From positions 1 to 6,054 of the forward strand of contig CALBSD010000012.1 in the NCBI GenBank assembly GCA_937927625.1: a stretch of DNA of 6,054 nucleotides, in the 5' to 3' direction. Of the stretch, positions 1-5,390 are shown piece after piece. This stretch comes from an uncultured Actinomycetes bacterium (GTDB taxonomy: Bacteria; Actinomycetota; Acidimicrobiia; Acidimicrobiales; Ilumatobacteraceae). The translations under genes were made by a program, and so were the position numbers. The first letter of the stretch is position 1, and each line of letters begins with the position of its first letter. A model generated the notes under the pieces. It was not told the origin of the DNA. It did no database searches and was given only the letters and a program-made list of their open reading frames with translations.

Positions 1-44
1 ACCTAATTCGTCTTGTCTTACAACCCGTCTTGAGCGAACCCGAC

Positions 45-50
45 TACCCT
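45..50 (+). promoter_or_regulatory. Possible -10 element for a leaderless transcript
   Basis: TACCCT fits the loose actinobacterial -10 pattern TANNNT and ends 7 nt before the ATG at 58, so transcription could begin at or near the start codon. There is no purine-rich ribosome binding site before that ATG. No convincing -35 element is visible at the expected distance; TTGAGC at 30-35 is too close. The remainder of positions 1-57 shows no recognisable feature. Confidence 0.3.
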
Positions 51-57
51 TATAGAT

Positions 58-234
58 ATGGCAACAAACCCCAAGCACACCATCCACGTCGGCGTCTCTG
101 CAGTTGCACTGGTTCTCGGGGGAATCCTCGCTGTAGCAATCGGTGACCCCACCGTGGCACTCGTCTTCTCTGGCGCAGTCTTCAGCGGAATCGGTTACTG
201 GTTGGGCGCAGCAGCCCAGCGCCGTCATGGCTAA
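58..234 (+). CDS. Small two-helix membrane protein (58 aa), unknown function
   Basis: A 58-codon frame runs from ATG 58 to TAA 232-234. After a short polar start (residues 1-10, with Lys and His) the protein is almost entirely hydrophobic. A Gly/Ala/Val-rich segment at about residues 11-29 and a second at about 33-53 are separated by a GDP turn, and the tail is short and basic (QRRHG). This fits a small integral membrane hairpin with both ends probably cytoplasmic. No family is recognised. The stop codon overlaps the next gene's ATG (ATGGCTAA, 227-234), which argues that the frame is translated and coupled to its neighbour. The strong hydrophobic pattern and the leaderless-type promoter also support it. 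It could still be a chance frame, because hydrophobic short frames do arise by accident. Confidence 0.6.
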   Translation: MATNPKHTIHVGVSAVALVLGGILAVAIGDPTVALVFSGAVFSGIGYWLGAAAQRRHG

Positions 235-1150
235 GGGCTCTAGTCCCGCCAAGCGCACCAACACAGGTCTCGCGCTTCTCCTCATTACTGCGCTGCTTGG
301 TGCAGGTGCCACTGCCATCTTCGGCAATACCTCCCCCATCCCCTCATCTTCTACTGCCCCGGCAGAGCCACCGATGGAAGAACCCGATGGTGCTTCAGGT
401 TCTCGCCCTGCCGAGACCTCGTATTCATGGTTTGACCACAGCTTCAAAGCCGAGCAGTTCGATTACGAAATGCAGTCACTCTCGTGTGCATCAATTGCAA
501 AGGTGATCACACCGGACCTCTGCAGTGTCGCGGACACTTCCTACGGCAGTTTCATGCTGGTGGGCAGCGAGGGTTATTGGGATCCACAGGAAGAAGACGC
601 CGACGGCATCGTGTGGGTGCCGCTAAATCTCACCGTGTTCACCAAGCGTTCCGATAATGGCATGCCACGTGCTGTCAGCATTCTTGATGGCGTCATCGAC
701 AAGCAATACACCGCCAACAAAGCACAAGTTGATGTGTATGCGGCGAATGTTGGTGGTCAAGAGATGCTGGTGATTCATAAGCGTTTGTCAAAGGCCAATG
801 CCGACCCGTACTCCTTCACCGAAGAAGTGCAAGTGATTGCAATGTCGAAGCAAGGTGCGCCAACTGTTGTTGCTACCTATGCAGGTTCTTCATTGCGTGT
901 TGCTGCCAGTGCGAATCTCATTGAGATCTCTTCATTGCGCTACCTCACTTCAGCCCAGAGCAACGAAGACAAATGGTTCACACGCATTGTGTTGGTGCCG
1001 AATAATTCCGATGGCATTCGCATGGACGAAACCGTGACCTCTGGCCCTTCCCCTGTGAAGCAAGGTTCCGGCATGAAGTTGCTCGACAGCTACGTGTTCC
1101 CCGTGGGCCGCGGCAATATCGACACTCCGGACACCCCAAACAAGTTGTAA
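227..1150 (+). CDS. Membrane-anchored exported protein (307 aa), unknown function
   Basis: I place the start at ATG 227. The same frame is open back to an ATG at 143, but that start would overlap the 58-aa gene by 92 nt and would add 28 residues of unlikely composition before a typical N-terminus. From 227 the protein has a basic start (MAKGSSPAKR), one hydrophobic segment at about residues 13-33 with no clear cleavage site, a Ser/Pro/Ala/Glu-rich linker at about 35-65, and a mixed alpha/beta-looking domain from about 70 to the end. Cys87 and Cys99 are the only cysteines and could form a disulphide outside the membrane. The likely topology is a signal anchor with an extracytoplasmic domain. 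I recognise no family motif or catalytic signature. The 8-nt overlap with the preceding gene suggests translational coupling, and the two products may act together at the membrane. Confidence 0.85.
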   Translation: MAKGSSPAKRTNTGLALLLITALLGAGATAIFGNTSPIPSSSTAPAEPPMEEPDGASGSRPAETSYSWFDHSFKAEQFDYEMQSLSCASIAKVITPDLCSVADTSYGSFMLVGSEGYWDPQEEDADGIVWVPLNLTVFTKRSDNGMPRAVSILDGVIDKQYTANKAQVDVYAANVGGQEMLVIHKRLSKANADPYSFTEEVQVIAMSKQGAPTVVATYAGSSLRVAASANLIEISSLRYLTSAQSNEDKWFTRIVLVPNNSDGIRMDETVTSGPSPVKQGSGMKLLDSYVFPVGRGNIDTPDTPNKL

Positions 1151-1151
1151 G

Positions 1152-1187
1152 CGCCAGAGGTCCTAGACACCTCATATATAAGTGGCG
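1152..1187 (+). other. Weak hairpin downstream of the anchored-protein gene
   Basis: Directly after the stop codon, CGCCA (1152-1156) can pair with TGGCG (1183-1187). Inside it GAGGT (1157-1161) can pair with ACCTC (1169-1173) around a 7-nt loop. An AT-rich stretch (ATATATAAG) lies as a bulge on the 3' side and there is no T-run after the stem. It might slow or process the transcript end, but it is not a convincing intrinsic terminator. Confidence 0.25.
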
Positions 1188-1254
1188 TCTCAGGGGTACT
1201 TCCGCTCCAATACTCATTCCAATGAACTTTCTGTAAACGAACAGTCCAGGACTG

Positions 1255-1269
1255 GTAGTGGAGCACTAC
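1255..1269 (+). promoter_or_regulatory. Perfect 15-bp palindrome, possible operator of the surface-protein gene
   Basis: GTAGTG-gag-CACTAC has two perfect 6-bp arms around a 3-nt centre and ends 18 nt before the ATG at 1288. A -10-like hexamer (TGCAAT, 1274-1279) lies just downstream and ends 8 nt before that ATG, so the palindrome would sit in or next to the promoter spacer, a usual place for a repressor site. The 3-nt centre also allows an RNA hairpin. No regulator is encoded next to it and I do not recognise the site as belonging to a named family. Confidence 0.35.
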
Positions 1270-1287
1270 AACCTGCAATTCTGAGTC

Positions 1288-2952
1288 ATGGCCAAGATTC
1301 AGCGACTCTTCCCGAACAAGACCAAATTCAGGACCATTCGGCTGATTGTTGGACTTGCCACCCTAATGAGCTCAGTCTCAGTCGTCGTTATGACGCAATC
1401 AGCAAGCGCCGTGCTTTCATCGCTTCCCACGTTTGTCAATGCAGATCTCACTACTGGAGTGGAAGCTGCCCCATATGTCTTTGACTACAAAGCCACAGAT
1501 TCCCAGACATCAACACATCTCTTGACCACCTTTGAAGGCACAGCTGATTACACCGTGAACGGAGGGGCACCTATCTCTTTGACCAGCGGTACACAGTCTC
1601 CCGCCATCAACCTTGGTTCAGGCGATTCAATCAGTGATCGAGTCACCAAGATTGTCCTCACTCAACATAACGGCGGCGATGTTGTCTACACACTGCGAAT
1701 TTTCCGTATGAAACACGCGACCAACTTTGAGTTCCGCGACAGAGACAACACAAACAACACCTACACCTCCACAGCAACCGTCGTCAACGACTTCGAAACC
1801 ACACAAACCATCAACGTTCCACACACCATGACCGTGCTTGAGTTCAGAATGCAGGGCCCCGGCAAAATTGGATTCTGGAGAGGTGTCCCATACAACATTC
1901 CCTCAACAAATTGGGAACCCGTCAACTGGGACGCATGCTGCCTTTTGCACGACGGCGAATACTTCAACCCCACCGGAGCAGTTAATTATTTCCCATTCCG
2001 AGACAACGCTGTTCTTGACGGTGTCGGCACAGGCCCATCGATCACCTACAACATGAACGTCATCCGCGCCTACGCATACGGCCAAGGCCCAACAACTACG
2101 ACTACGACTACGACTACCGTGCCCACAGGGACCACAACGACTGAACCCAGCACCACGACAACAACTGTTGTTTCTGGCGGCGGGTCAGGCAATGGAGGCG
2201 GAGGCGGTTCTGGAGGATCGTCTGACTCGACTGTGACCACAGTTGCCCAGGGACAGAGCGACATCGTCACAATCGCCCCTTCGACAAGCACCACCGTTGC
2301 AGGAGTGTCGCAAGCAGCTGCATCCACAACGACTTCCACTTCAACCACCACAACTTCGTTGCCGCCAGACGTGATTGCCGGAGGCACCGCAAGCAAACCA
2401 GCACCCACAGTTTCTGAAATTGCATTGGGTTCAGCGTCGATGACCGTTGACGGCAAAGAGGTCAAGGTCAACATCACTCGTGTGAATAATCAAGTGGTTG
2501 TCTCTGGCGCTGGTGTCACCATGACAATGTCGGTGGTTTCAGTGAACAACGAGCGAGTCCCACTTGACTCCATTGGTGGTTTGCGTTTCGGCAGTGGTGA
2601 CAAAGTCGTCATGCAGGCCGTTGGACTTGCCCCCGATGAAGAGATCACCCTTTGGGCGTTCTCCACTCCCATCTCATTAGGCACCGTGAAAGCTGATGCC
2701 AATGGCAAAATTGCCGGAACATTCAAAATGCCATCGGCACTCGCAAAGGGTGAGCACCGCCTAGTACTTCAAGGTCTCAACAGCGACGGCAAGAAGATTG
2801 TTCTTGGCGTGGGCGTGGGGGTCGGCAAGGTCGACAAGAGCTCTTCCCTCTCACGCATTTTGATTGCTGTGCCCATCGCTTTAGCTGTGTTCTTCGGTGT
2901 CGTGCTGCCCACGCAGGCACGCCGTCGCCGCCGACGCACCGCTGCTGCCTAA
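1288..2952 (+). CDS. Secreted Thr-rich surface protein with C-terminal membrane anchor (554 aa)
   Basis: The N-terminus is a Sec-type signal peptide: a basic region (to about residue 18), a hydrophobic core (19-35) and a cleavage site after Ala41 (ASA motif, 39-41). Residues 42-265 form a beta-rich, aromatic- and Asn/Thr-rich domain with adjacent cysteines at 217-218 and no family I recognise. Residues 269-358 are a low-complexity stalk, two long Thr runs flanking a Gly/Ser block at 296-312. Residues 370-515 look like an Ig-like beta domain of the kind often carried by actinobacterial surface proteins. A hydrophobic helix at about 523-541 is followed by six arginines (545-550), a stop-transfer signal that leaves the C-terminus inside. 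The expected topology is type I, with the body displayed outside on a stalk. Adhesion or cell-wall interaction is plausible but not shown. No Shine-Dalgarno site precedes the ATG. No LPXTG sorting motif is present. Confidence 0.85.
   Translation: MAKIQRLFPNKTKFRTIRLIVGLATLMSSVSVVVMTQSASAVLSSLPTFVNADLTTGVEAAPYVFDYKATDSQTSTHLLTTFEGTADYTVNGGAPISLTSGTQSPAINLGSGDSISDRVTKIVLTQHNGGDVVYTLRIFRMKHATNFEFRDRDNTNNTYTSTATVVNDFETTQTINVPHTMTVLEFRMQGPGKIGFWRGVPYNIPSTNWEPVNWDACCLLHDGEYFNPTGAVNYFPFRDNAVLDGVGTGPSITYNMNVIRAYAYGQGPTTTTTTTTTVPTGTTTTEPSTTTTTVVSGGGSGNGGGGGSGGSSDSTVTTVAQGQSDIVTIAPSTSTTVAGVSQAAASTTTSTSTTTTSLPPDVIAGGTASKPAPTVSEIALGSASMTVDGKEVKVNITRVNNQVVVSGAGVTMTMSVVSVNNERVPLDSIGGLRFGSGDKVVMQAVGLAPDEEITLWAFSTPISLGTVKADANGKIAGTFKMPSALAKGEHRLVLQGLNSDGKKIVLGVGVGVGKVDKSSSLSRILIAVPIALAVFFGVVLPTQARRRRRRTAAA
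2095..2117 (+). repeat. ACTACG hexanucleotide repeat in the Thr stalk
   Basis: Almost four tandem copies of ACTACG encode part of the Thr run at residues 270-277 of the surface protein. The unit is 6 bp, so gain or loss of a copy would keep the reading frame and change the stalk by two threonines. The neighbouring Thr codons (mixed ACC, ACA, ACG, ACT) are not repeats at the DNA level. Confidence 0.7.
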
Positions 2953-3000
2953 CTATCTATTTCCGTCATGCGTGTTTTAAGACGGACGTGTTGGCGCAGA

Positions 3001-3006
3001 TAGCCT
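3001..3006 (+). promoter_or_regulatory. Possible -10 element before the dihydropteroate synthase-like gene
   Basis: TAGCCT fits TANNNT and ends 6 nt before ATG 3013, again the spacing of a leaderless transcript. The nearest candidate -35 (around 2977-2983, TTAAGAC) is weak. A short inverted repeat CCGTC/GACGG (2963-2967 and 2981-2985) lies between this point and the previous stop codon, but its 13-nt loop and lack of a following T-run do not make a terminator. Confidence 0.3.
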
Positions 3007-3012
3007 GCGAGC

Positions 3013-3906
3013 ATGCCTCAATTGGTTGCTCGTGGTCTCACGCTTGATATTGATCGTCCGCTCATCATGGCGGTCATTAACGCCACGCCCGATTCATTCA
3101 GCGATGCAGGCAAGTACTCCACTCTTGAGGCGCGCATGGAACGCACACAAGAAGTGTTGTCCCAGGGTGCAGACATTCTCGACATTGGCGGCCAGTCCGC
3201 CATCACTGGTGTTCCCGAGATCTCGGAAGACGAAGAGATTGAGCGCATCAAACCGGTGATTCAGTGGGTGGCCGCGAATACATCGGCCATCATGAGTATT
3301 GATACGTATCGCCCGAAGGTTGCTGCTGCGGCGTTAGAAGCTGGCGCGCACATCATCAACGACATCAGTGGTCTTCTGCATCGCGAACTTGCCGATGTTG
3401 TTGCGTCATACGGTGCGGGATACATCCTCATGCATAACCGTGGACGGCCAAAGGTGCGCCTCACCGATGCGAACTTGTATGAAGACGTTGTTGCCGATGT
3501 TCTCAGCTTCATGGATGAGCGCATGGAGTGGCTGAGCACTGCAGGCGTGTCGCGCCAGCAGTTGATCGTTGACCCAGGCCCCGACTTCGCAAAGACCCCT
3601 GCACAAACCGTTGAGGTGTTGCAGAAGATCAACCAATTGTTGGCTTATCGACGCCCTGTGTTGTTCCCTGTTTCCCGCAAGGACTTCATTGGTGCCATTA
3701 CGGGTCGTCCACCACGCGAACGTTTGGCCGGCACGTTGGCTGCAATTGCTCACACGCTAACTCTCACTCGCAGCGGTATTTATCGCGTGCACGACATTGA
3801 AGACGTGCGCAACTTCCTCGATGTGTGGGACGTATTGCAGGGTCATTCAGAGTTGGGCGCAGAAGTGCTCCTCGACCGCGATCTCTGGCGCGCACCCAAG
3901 GCCTAG
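3013..3906 (+). CDS. folP: Dihydropteroate synthase family protein, divergent (297 aa)
   Basis: Dihydropteroate synthase joins p-aminobenzoate to hydroxymethyl-dihydropterin diphosphate in cytoplasmic folate synthesis, and is the target of sulfonamides. The length is normal and the TIM-barrel signatures appear in order: NATPDSFSDAG (residues 23-33, Asn23 the usual Mg/diphosphate ligand), GADILDIGGQS (52-62), SIDTYRP (95-101, Asp97), IINDISG (114-120, Asn116), MHNRG (140-144), DPGPDFAKT (187-195, Asp187), SRKDF (221-225, Lys223) and RVHD (258-261, Arg258 and His260). The odd part is the loop normally reading GGESTRPG, which here is GGQSAITG (59-66). It lacks the Thr and Arg that, in E. coli and Bacillus anthracis enzymes, help form the p-aminobenzoate/diphosphate site. 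It may be the only folP of the cell, a variant subfamily, or a paralogue with altered activity, as proposed for mycobacterial FolP2. No folB, folK or folE is present in the window. The family call is firm; the activity is not. Confidence 0.9.
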   Translation: MPQLVARGLTLDIDRPLIMAVINATPDSFSDAGKYSTLEARMERTQEVLSQGADILDIGGQSAITGVPEISEDEEIERIKPVIQWVAANTSAIMSIDTYRPKVAAAALEAGAHIINDISGLLHRELADVVASYGAGYILMHNRGRPKVRLTDANLYEDVVADVLSFMDERMEWLSTAGVSRQQLIVDPGPDFAKTPAQTVEVLQKINQLLAYRRPVLFPVSRKDFIGAITGRPPRERLAGTLAAIAHTLTLTRSGIYRVHDIEDVRNFLDVWDVLQGHSELGAEVLLDRDLWRAPKA

Positions 3907-3916
3907 TTCTAGAACT
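3905..3916. repeat. 12-bp perfect palindrome across two converging stop codons
   Basis: AGTTCTAGAACT contains the end of the TAG of the dihydropteroate synthase-like gene and the whole CTA (stop, minus strand) of the nuclease-fold gene. The stops are separated by only 2 bp. It has no loop, so it cannot act as an ordinary hairpin terminator, and no intrinsic terminator is visible for either gene here. Convergent transcripts therefore probably overlap. Confidence 0.4.
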
Positions 3917-4703
3917 CGAACTCCACCACCACAGGTGCGTGGTCGCTCACATTCCAGATGCCTTCAAAGTCAGCTTCACCGCCGTACACATCAACGCACA
4001 CACCTGCTAGTTCCGGTGCGATGAAAATGTAGTCAAGGTTCTGCACCGCAGAGCCTTCCCCACCACCGTTGTTGTGTGTCCACATATGACCGCATGGCTC
4101 ATCTTCAAACGAACAACCACTGCAGTCTTCCAACGGTTCACGCGTATCGGCCGTGTCTTCCACAACGTCAATCATGATTTCGTACAGTTCTTCAGGCATA
4201 TCGCGTGGCAACAAATTGAAGTCACCAGCAATCACCAAACGTTCGCCACGTGGTGAGTTAATGAGGTCCACCAATTCATTCAGAATGTTGGGCACCGAAT
4301 GCGCACCACTTCCGATGCTGTTGCCTTCGCCGTCCTGTGTGATGGCATAAACACCAGCAATCGTGAGAACCGTCTCACCGTTCTCCACCACATCAACAAT
4401 GGTCACGGTGCCGGGCCATGAATGACCAATCACAAACCCACCGTCGCCATCAACGCCGTTGGTGACATCGACCAGCTCCACACCGTTACGGGCAGCAATG
4501 ACTGTGCCCCACTTGCGTGTCTCGTCAATTCCTTCTGCACGCCACACTGCTGTCCAACCGTCGGGCGCACCCACTTCGGGCATCGTTGCCTCGGTGAACA
4601 CCATGACATCGGCGTCAATTACATCAGCTGCGAAGTCCCACAACTCTGCTGATGACTTCTTGGGCGCAATCGCCTGCTTGATGTTCCACGTGGCGATCTT
4701 CAT
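3909..4703 (-). CDS. Endonuclease/exonuclease/phosphatase (EEP) fold protein (264 aa)
   Basis: The protein belongs to the metal-dependent EEP superfamily, which includes exonuclease III, DNase I-like nucleases and inositol phosphatases. Visible signatures are TWNIK with Asn7, FTEAT with the metal ligand Glu38, GDFN with Asp161 and Asn163, LDYIF with Asp224, and SDHAPV with Asp254 and His255. All core catalytic residues therefore appear intact. I chose ATG at 4703 because MKIATWN is the usual beginning of the family; an upstream GTG at 4727 would add eight uncharacteristic residues. A -10-like AAGAAT (4710-4715, minus strand) lies 6 nt before this ATG. There is no signal peptide, so it should act in the cytoplasm. 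A Cys/His cluster (C194, C197, C204, H206, H210) sits between the GDFN and LDYIF motifs. The substrate (DNA, RNA, nucleotide or phosphoester) cannot be told from sequence. It is divergent from the macro domain gene. Confidence 0.88.
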   Translation of the reverse strand: MKIATWNIKQAIAPKKSSAELWDFAADVIDADVMVFTEATMPEVGAPDGWTAVWRAEGIDETRKWGTVIAARNGVELVDVTNGVDGDGGFVIGHSWPGTVTIVDVVENGETVLTIAGVYAITQDGEGNSIGSGAHSVPNILNELVDLINSPRGERLVIAGDFNLLPRDMPEELYEIMIDVVEDTADTREPLEDCSGCSFEDEPCGHMWTHNNGGGEGSAVQNLDYIFIAPELAGVCVDVYGGEADFEGIWNVSDHAPVVVEFEF

Positions 4704-4761
4704 GCCTGCATTCTTACTACCCACCACCTACAGAAACACCCATTTGAAATAATCAATGACT
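4704..4761. promoter_or_regulatory. Divergent promoter region between nuclease-fold and macro domain genes
   Basis: About 52 bp separate the two start codons, so both promoters must lie here or overlap the coding ends. On the minus strand AAGAAT (4710-4715) ends 6 nt before ATG 4703. On the plus strand AATAAT (4748-4753) ends 8 nt before ATG 4762, and TGAAAT (4745-4750) ends 5 nt before ATG 4756. No Shine-Dalgarno site is visible for either gene. No clear -35 boxes or operator palindrome were found. Confidence 0.4.
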
Positions 4762-5340
4762 ATGAGCATCACAATTGAAACGGGCGACATTACAAAGGCA
4801 ACAACAGAGGCCATTGTGAATGCAGCAAACTCAGACCTGCAGCGTGGTGGCGGAGTCTGTGGCGCCATCTTCAGTGCCGTGCAAGCTGCAGGTGGTCGTG
4901 AGGCATTTGAGAACCTCACATCTGCGTGCAATGCCATCGGCCATTGCTCTACTGGCGATGCCACTATCACTCCATCTTTCGGACTTGCAGCACCATTCAT
5001 CATTCACGCCGTCGGACCCATCTGGTCAGGACGTCCACACCCTGTCGATCGTCTTGATGGTGGTCAGAGTACCCATGTGAAGGAACTTGCTTCTACGTAT
5101 CGCGCCATCTTGCGTGTGTGTCGCGACAACAATCTCACCTCAGTCACTATTCCAGCAATCTCCACGGGCATTTACGGATTTCCAGCTGATCTAGCTGCAG
5201 CTATCGCAGTCAAAGTATGTAGCGAAGATGCCGGCGACATAGCTGTCACATTGGTCGGGTACAACACCGACACCACAAACACATTGCGCGATGCCCCCAC
5301 CGCACAAGCCTCTGCACTTCTCTCCGGGCTGACGTACTAA
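4756..5340 (+). CDS. Macro domain protein, MacroD/YmdB type (194 aa)
   Basis: Macro domains bind ADP-ribose. The MacroD/YmdB branch hydrolyses O-acetyl-ADP-ribose and removes ADP-ribose from acidic residues; E. coli YmdB was also reported to modulate RNase III. The single domain fills the protein: GDIT (10-13), VNAAN (21-25), GGGVCGAI (31-38), CSTGDA (64-69), HAVGP (84-88) and ISTGIYGFP (135-143). Position by position it follows E. coli YmdB, including Asn25. The main difference is Cys35 where YmdB has Asp35, a residue implicated in catalysis, together with Phe39 where YmdB has His. Activity may be altered or the protein may only bind ADP-ribose. Residues 91-107 resemble a slightly longer surface loop. 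Two starts are possible, ATG 4756 and ATG 4762; the second gives MSITIETGDIT and fits the AATAAT -10 better. It is cytoplasmic, with no signal peptide. Confidence 0.92.
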   Translation: MTMSITIETGDITKATTEAIVNAANSDLQRGGGVCGAIFSAVQAAGGREAFENLTSACNAIGHCSTGDATITPSFGLAAPFIIHAVGPIWSGRPHPVDRLDGGQSTHVKELASTYRAILRVCRDNNLTSVTIPAISTGIYGFPADLAAAIAVKVCSEDAGDIAVTLVGYNTDTTNTLRDAPTAQASALLSGLTY

Positions 5341-5350
5341 GGATTTCGGA

Positions 5351-5380
5351 ATGTCTGACACACCCACCTGTCATAGTTGA
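5351..5380 (+). other. Possible 9-codon leader frame with a Shine-Dalgarno site
   Basis: AAGGA (5339-5343), which overlaps the macro domain stop codon, is followed after 7 nt by ATG 5351 and a frame MSDTPTCHS ending in TGA 5378-5380. A good Shine-Dalgarno site is rare in this window, so the arrangement stands out. A second minimal frame, ATG 5385 to TAA 5399 (MTTT), follows. Either may be chance, and no peptide-sensing logic is evident. Confidence 0.2.
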
Positions 5381-5390
5381 TTCCATGACA
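5356..5390. promoter_or_regulatory. Cluster of three TGACA/TGTCA half-sites
   Basis: TGACA (5356-5360), TGTCA (5369-5373) and TGACA (5386-5390) alternate in orientation. The first two form an inverted repeat with an 8-nt spacer. The last two form a longer one, TGTCAT-N10-ATGACA. The cluster lies just upstream of the stem-loop region and could be the operator for a transcript starting near 5385. CATAGT (5372-5377), a partial -10 match, lies within it. No regulator family is recognised and a clear -35/-10 pair is missing. Confidence 0.35.

Noticed and set aside
1..57. Tail of an upstream gene
   Set aside because: A plus-strand frame is open from the window edge to a TAG at 53-55, but 17 codons are too few to support a gene call.
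143..226. Upstream ATG 143 as the start of the anchored protein
   Set aside because: It overlaps the 58-aa gene by 92 nt and adds residues unlike a signal anchor. ATG 227 gives a basic N-terminus directly before the hydrophobic segment and overlaps the previous stop by 8 nt.
2070..2477. A 135-codon minus-strand frame rich in Val
   Set aside because: It is the antisense of the Thr/Gly-rich linker codons (ACN read backwards gives NGT, including many GT-rich codons) and has no independent support.
2963..2985. CCGTC/GACGG inverted repeat after the surface-protein gene as a terminator
   Set aside because: The stem is only 5 bp, the loop is 13 nt and no T-run follows.
4704..4727. GTG 4727 as the start of the EEP-fold gene
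   Set aside because: MKIATWN from ATG 4703 is the usual family N-terminus and a -10-like element lies between the two candidate starts.
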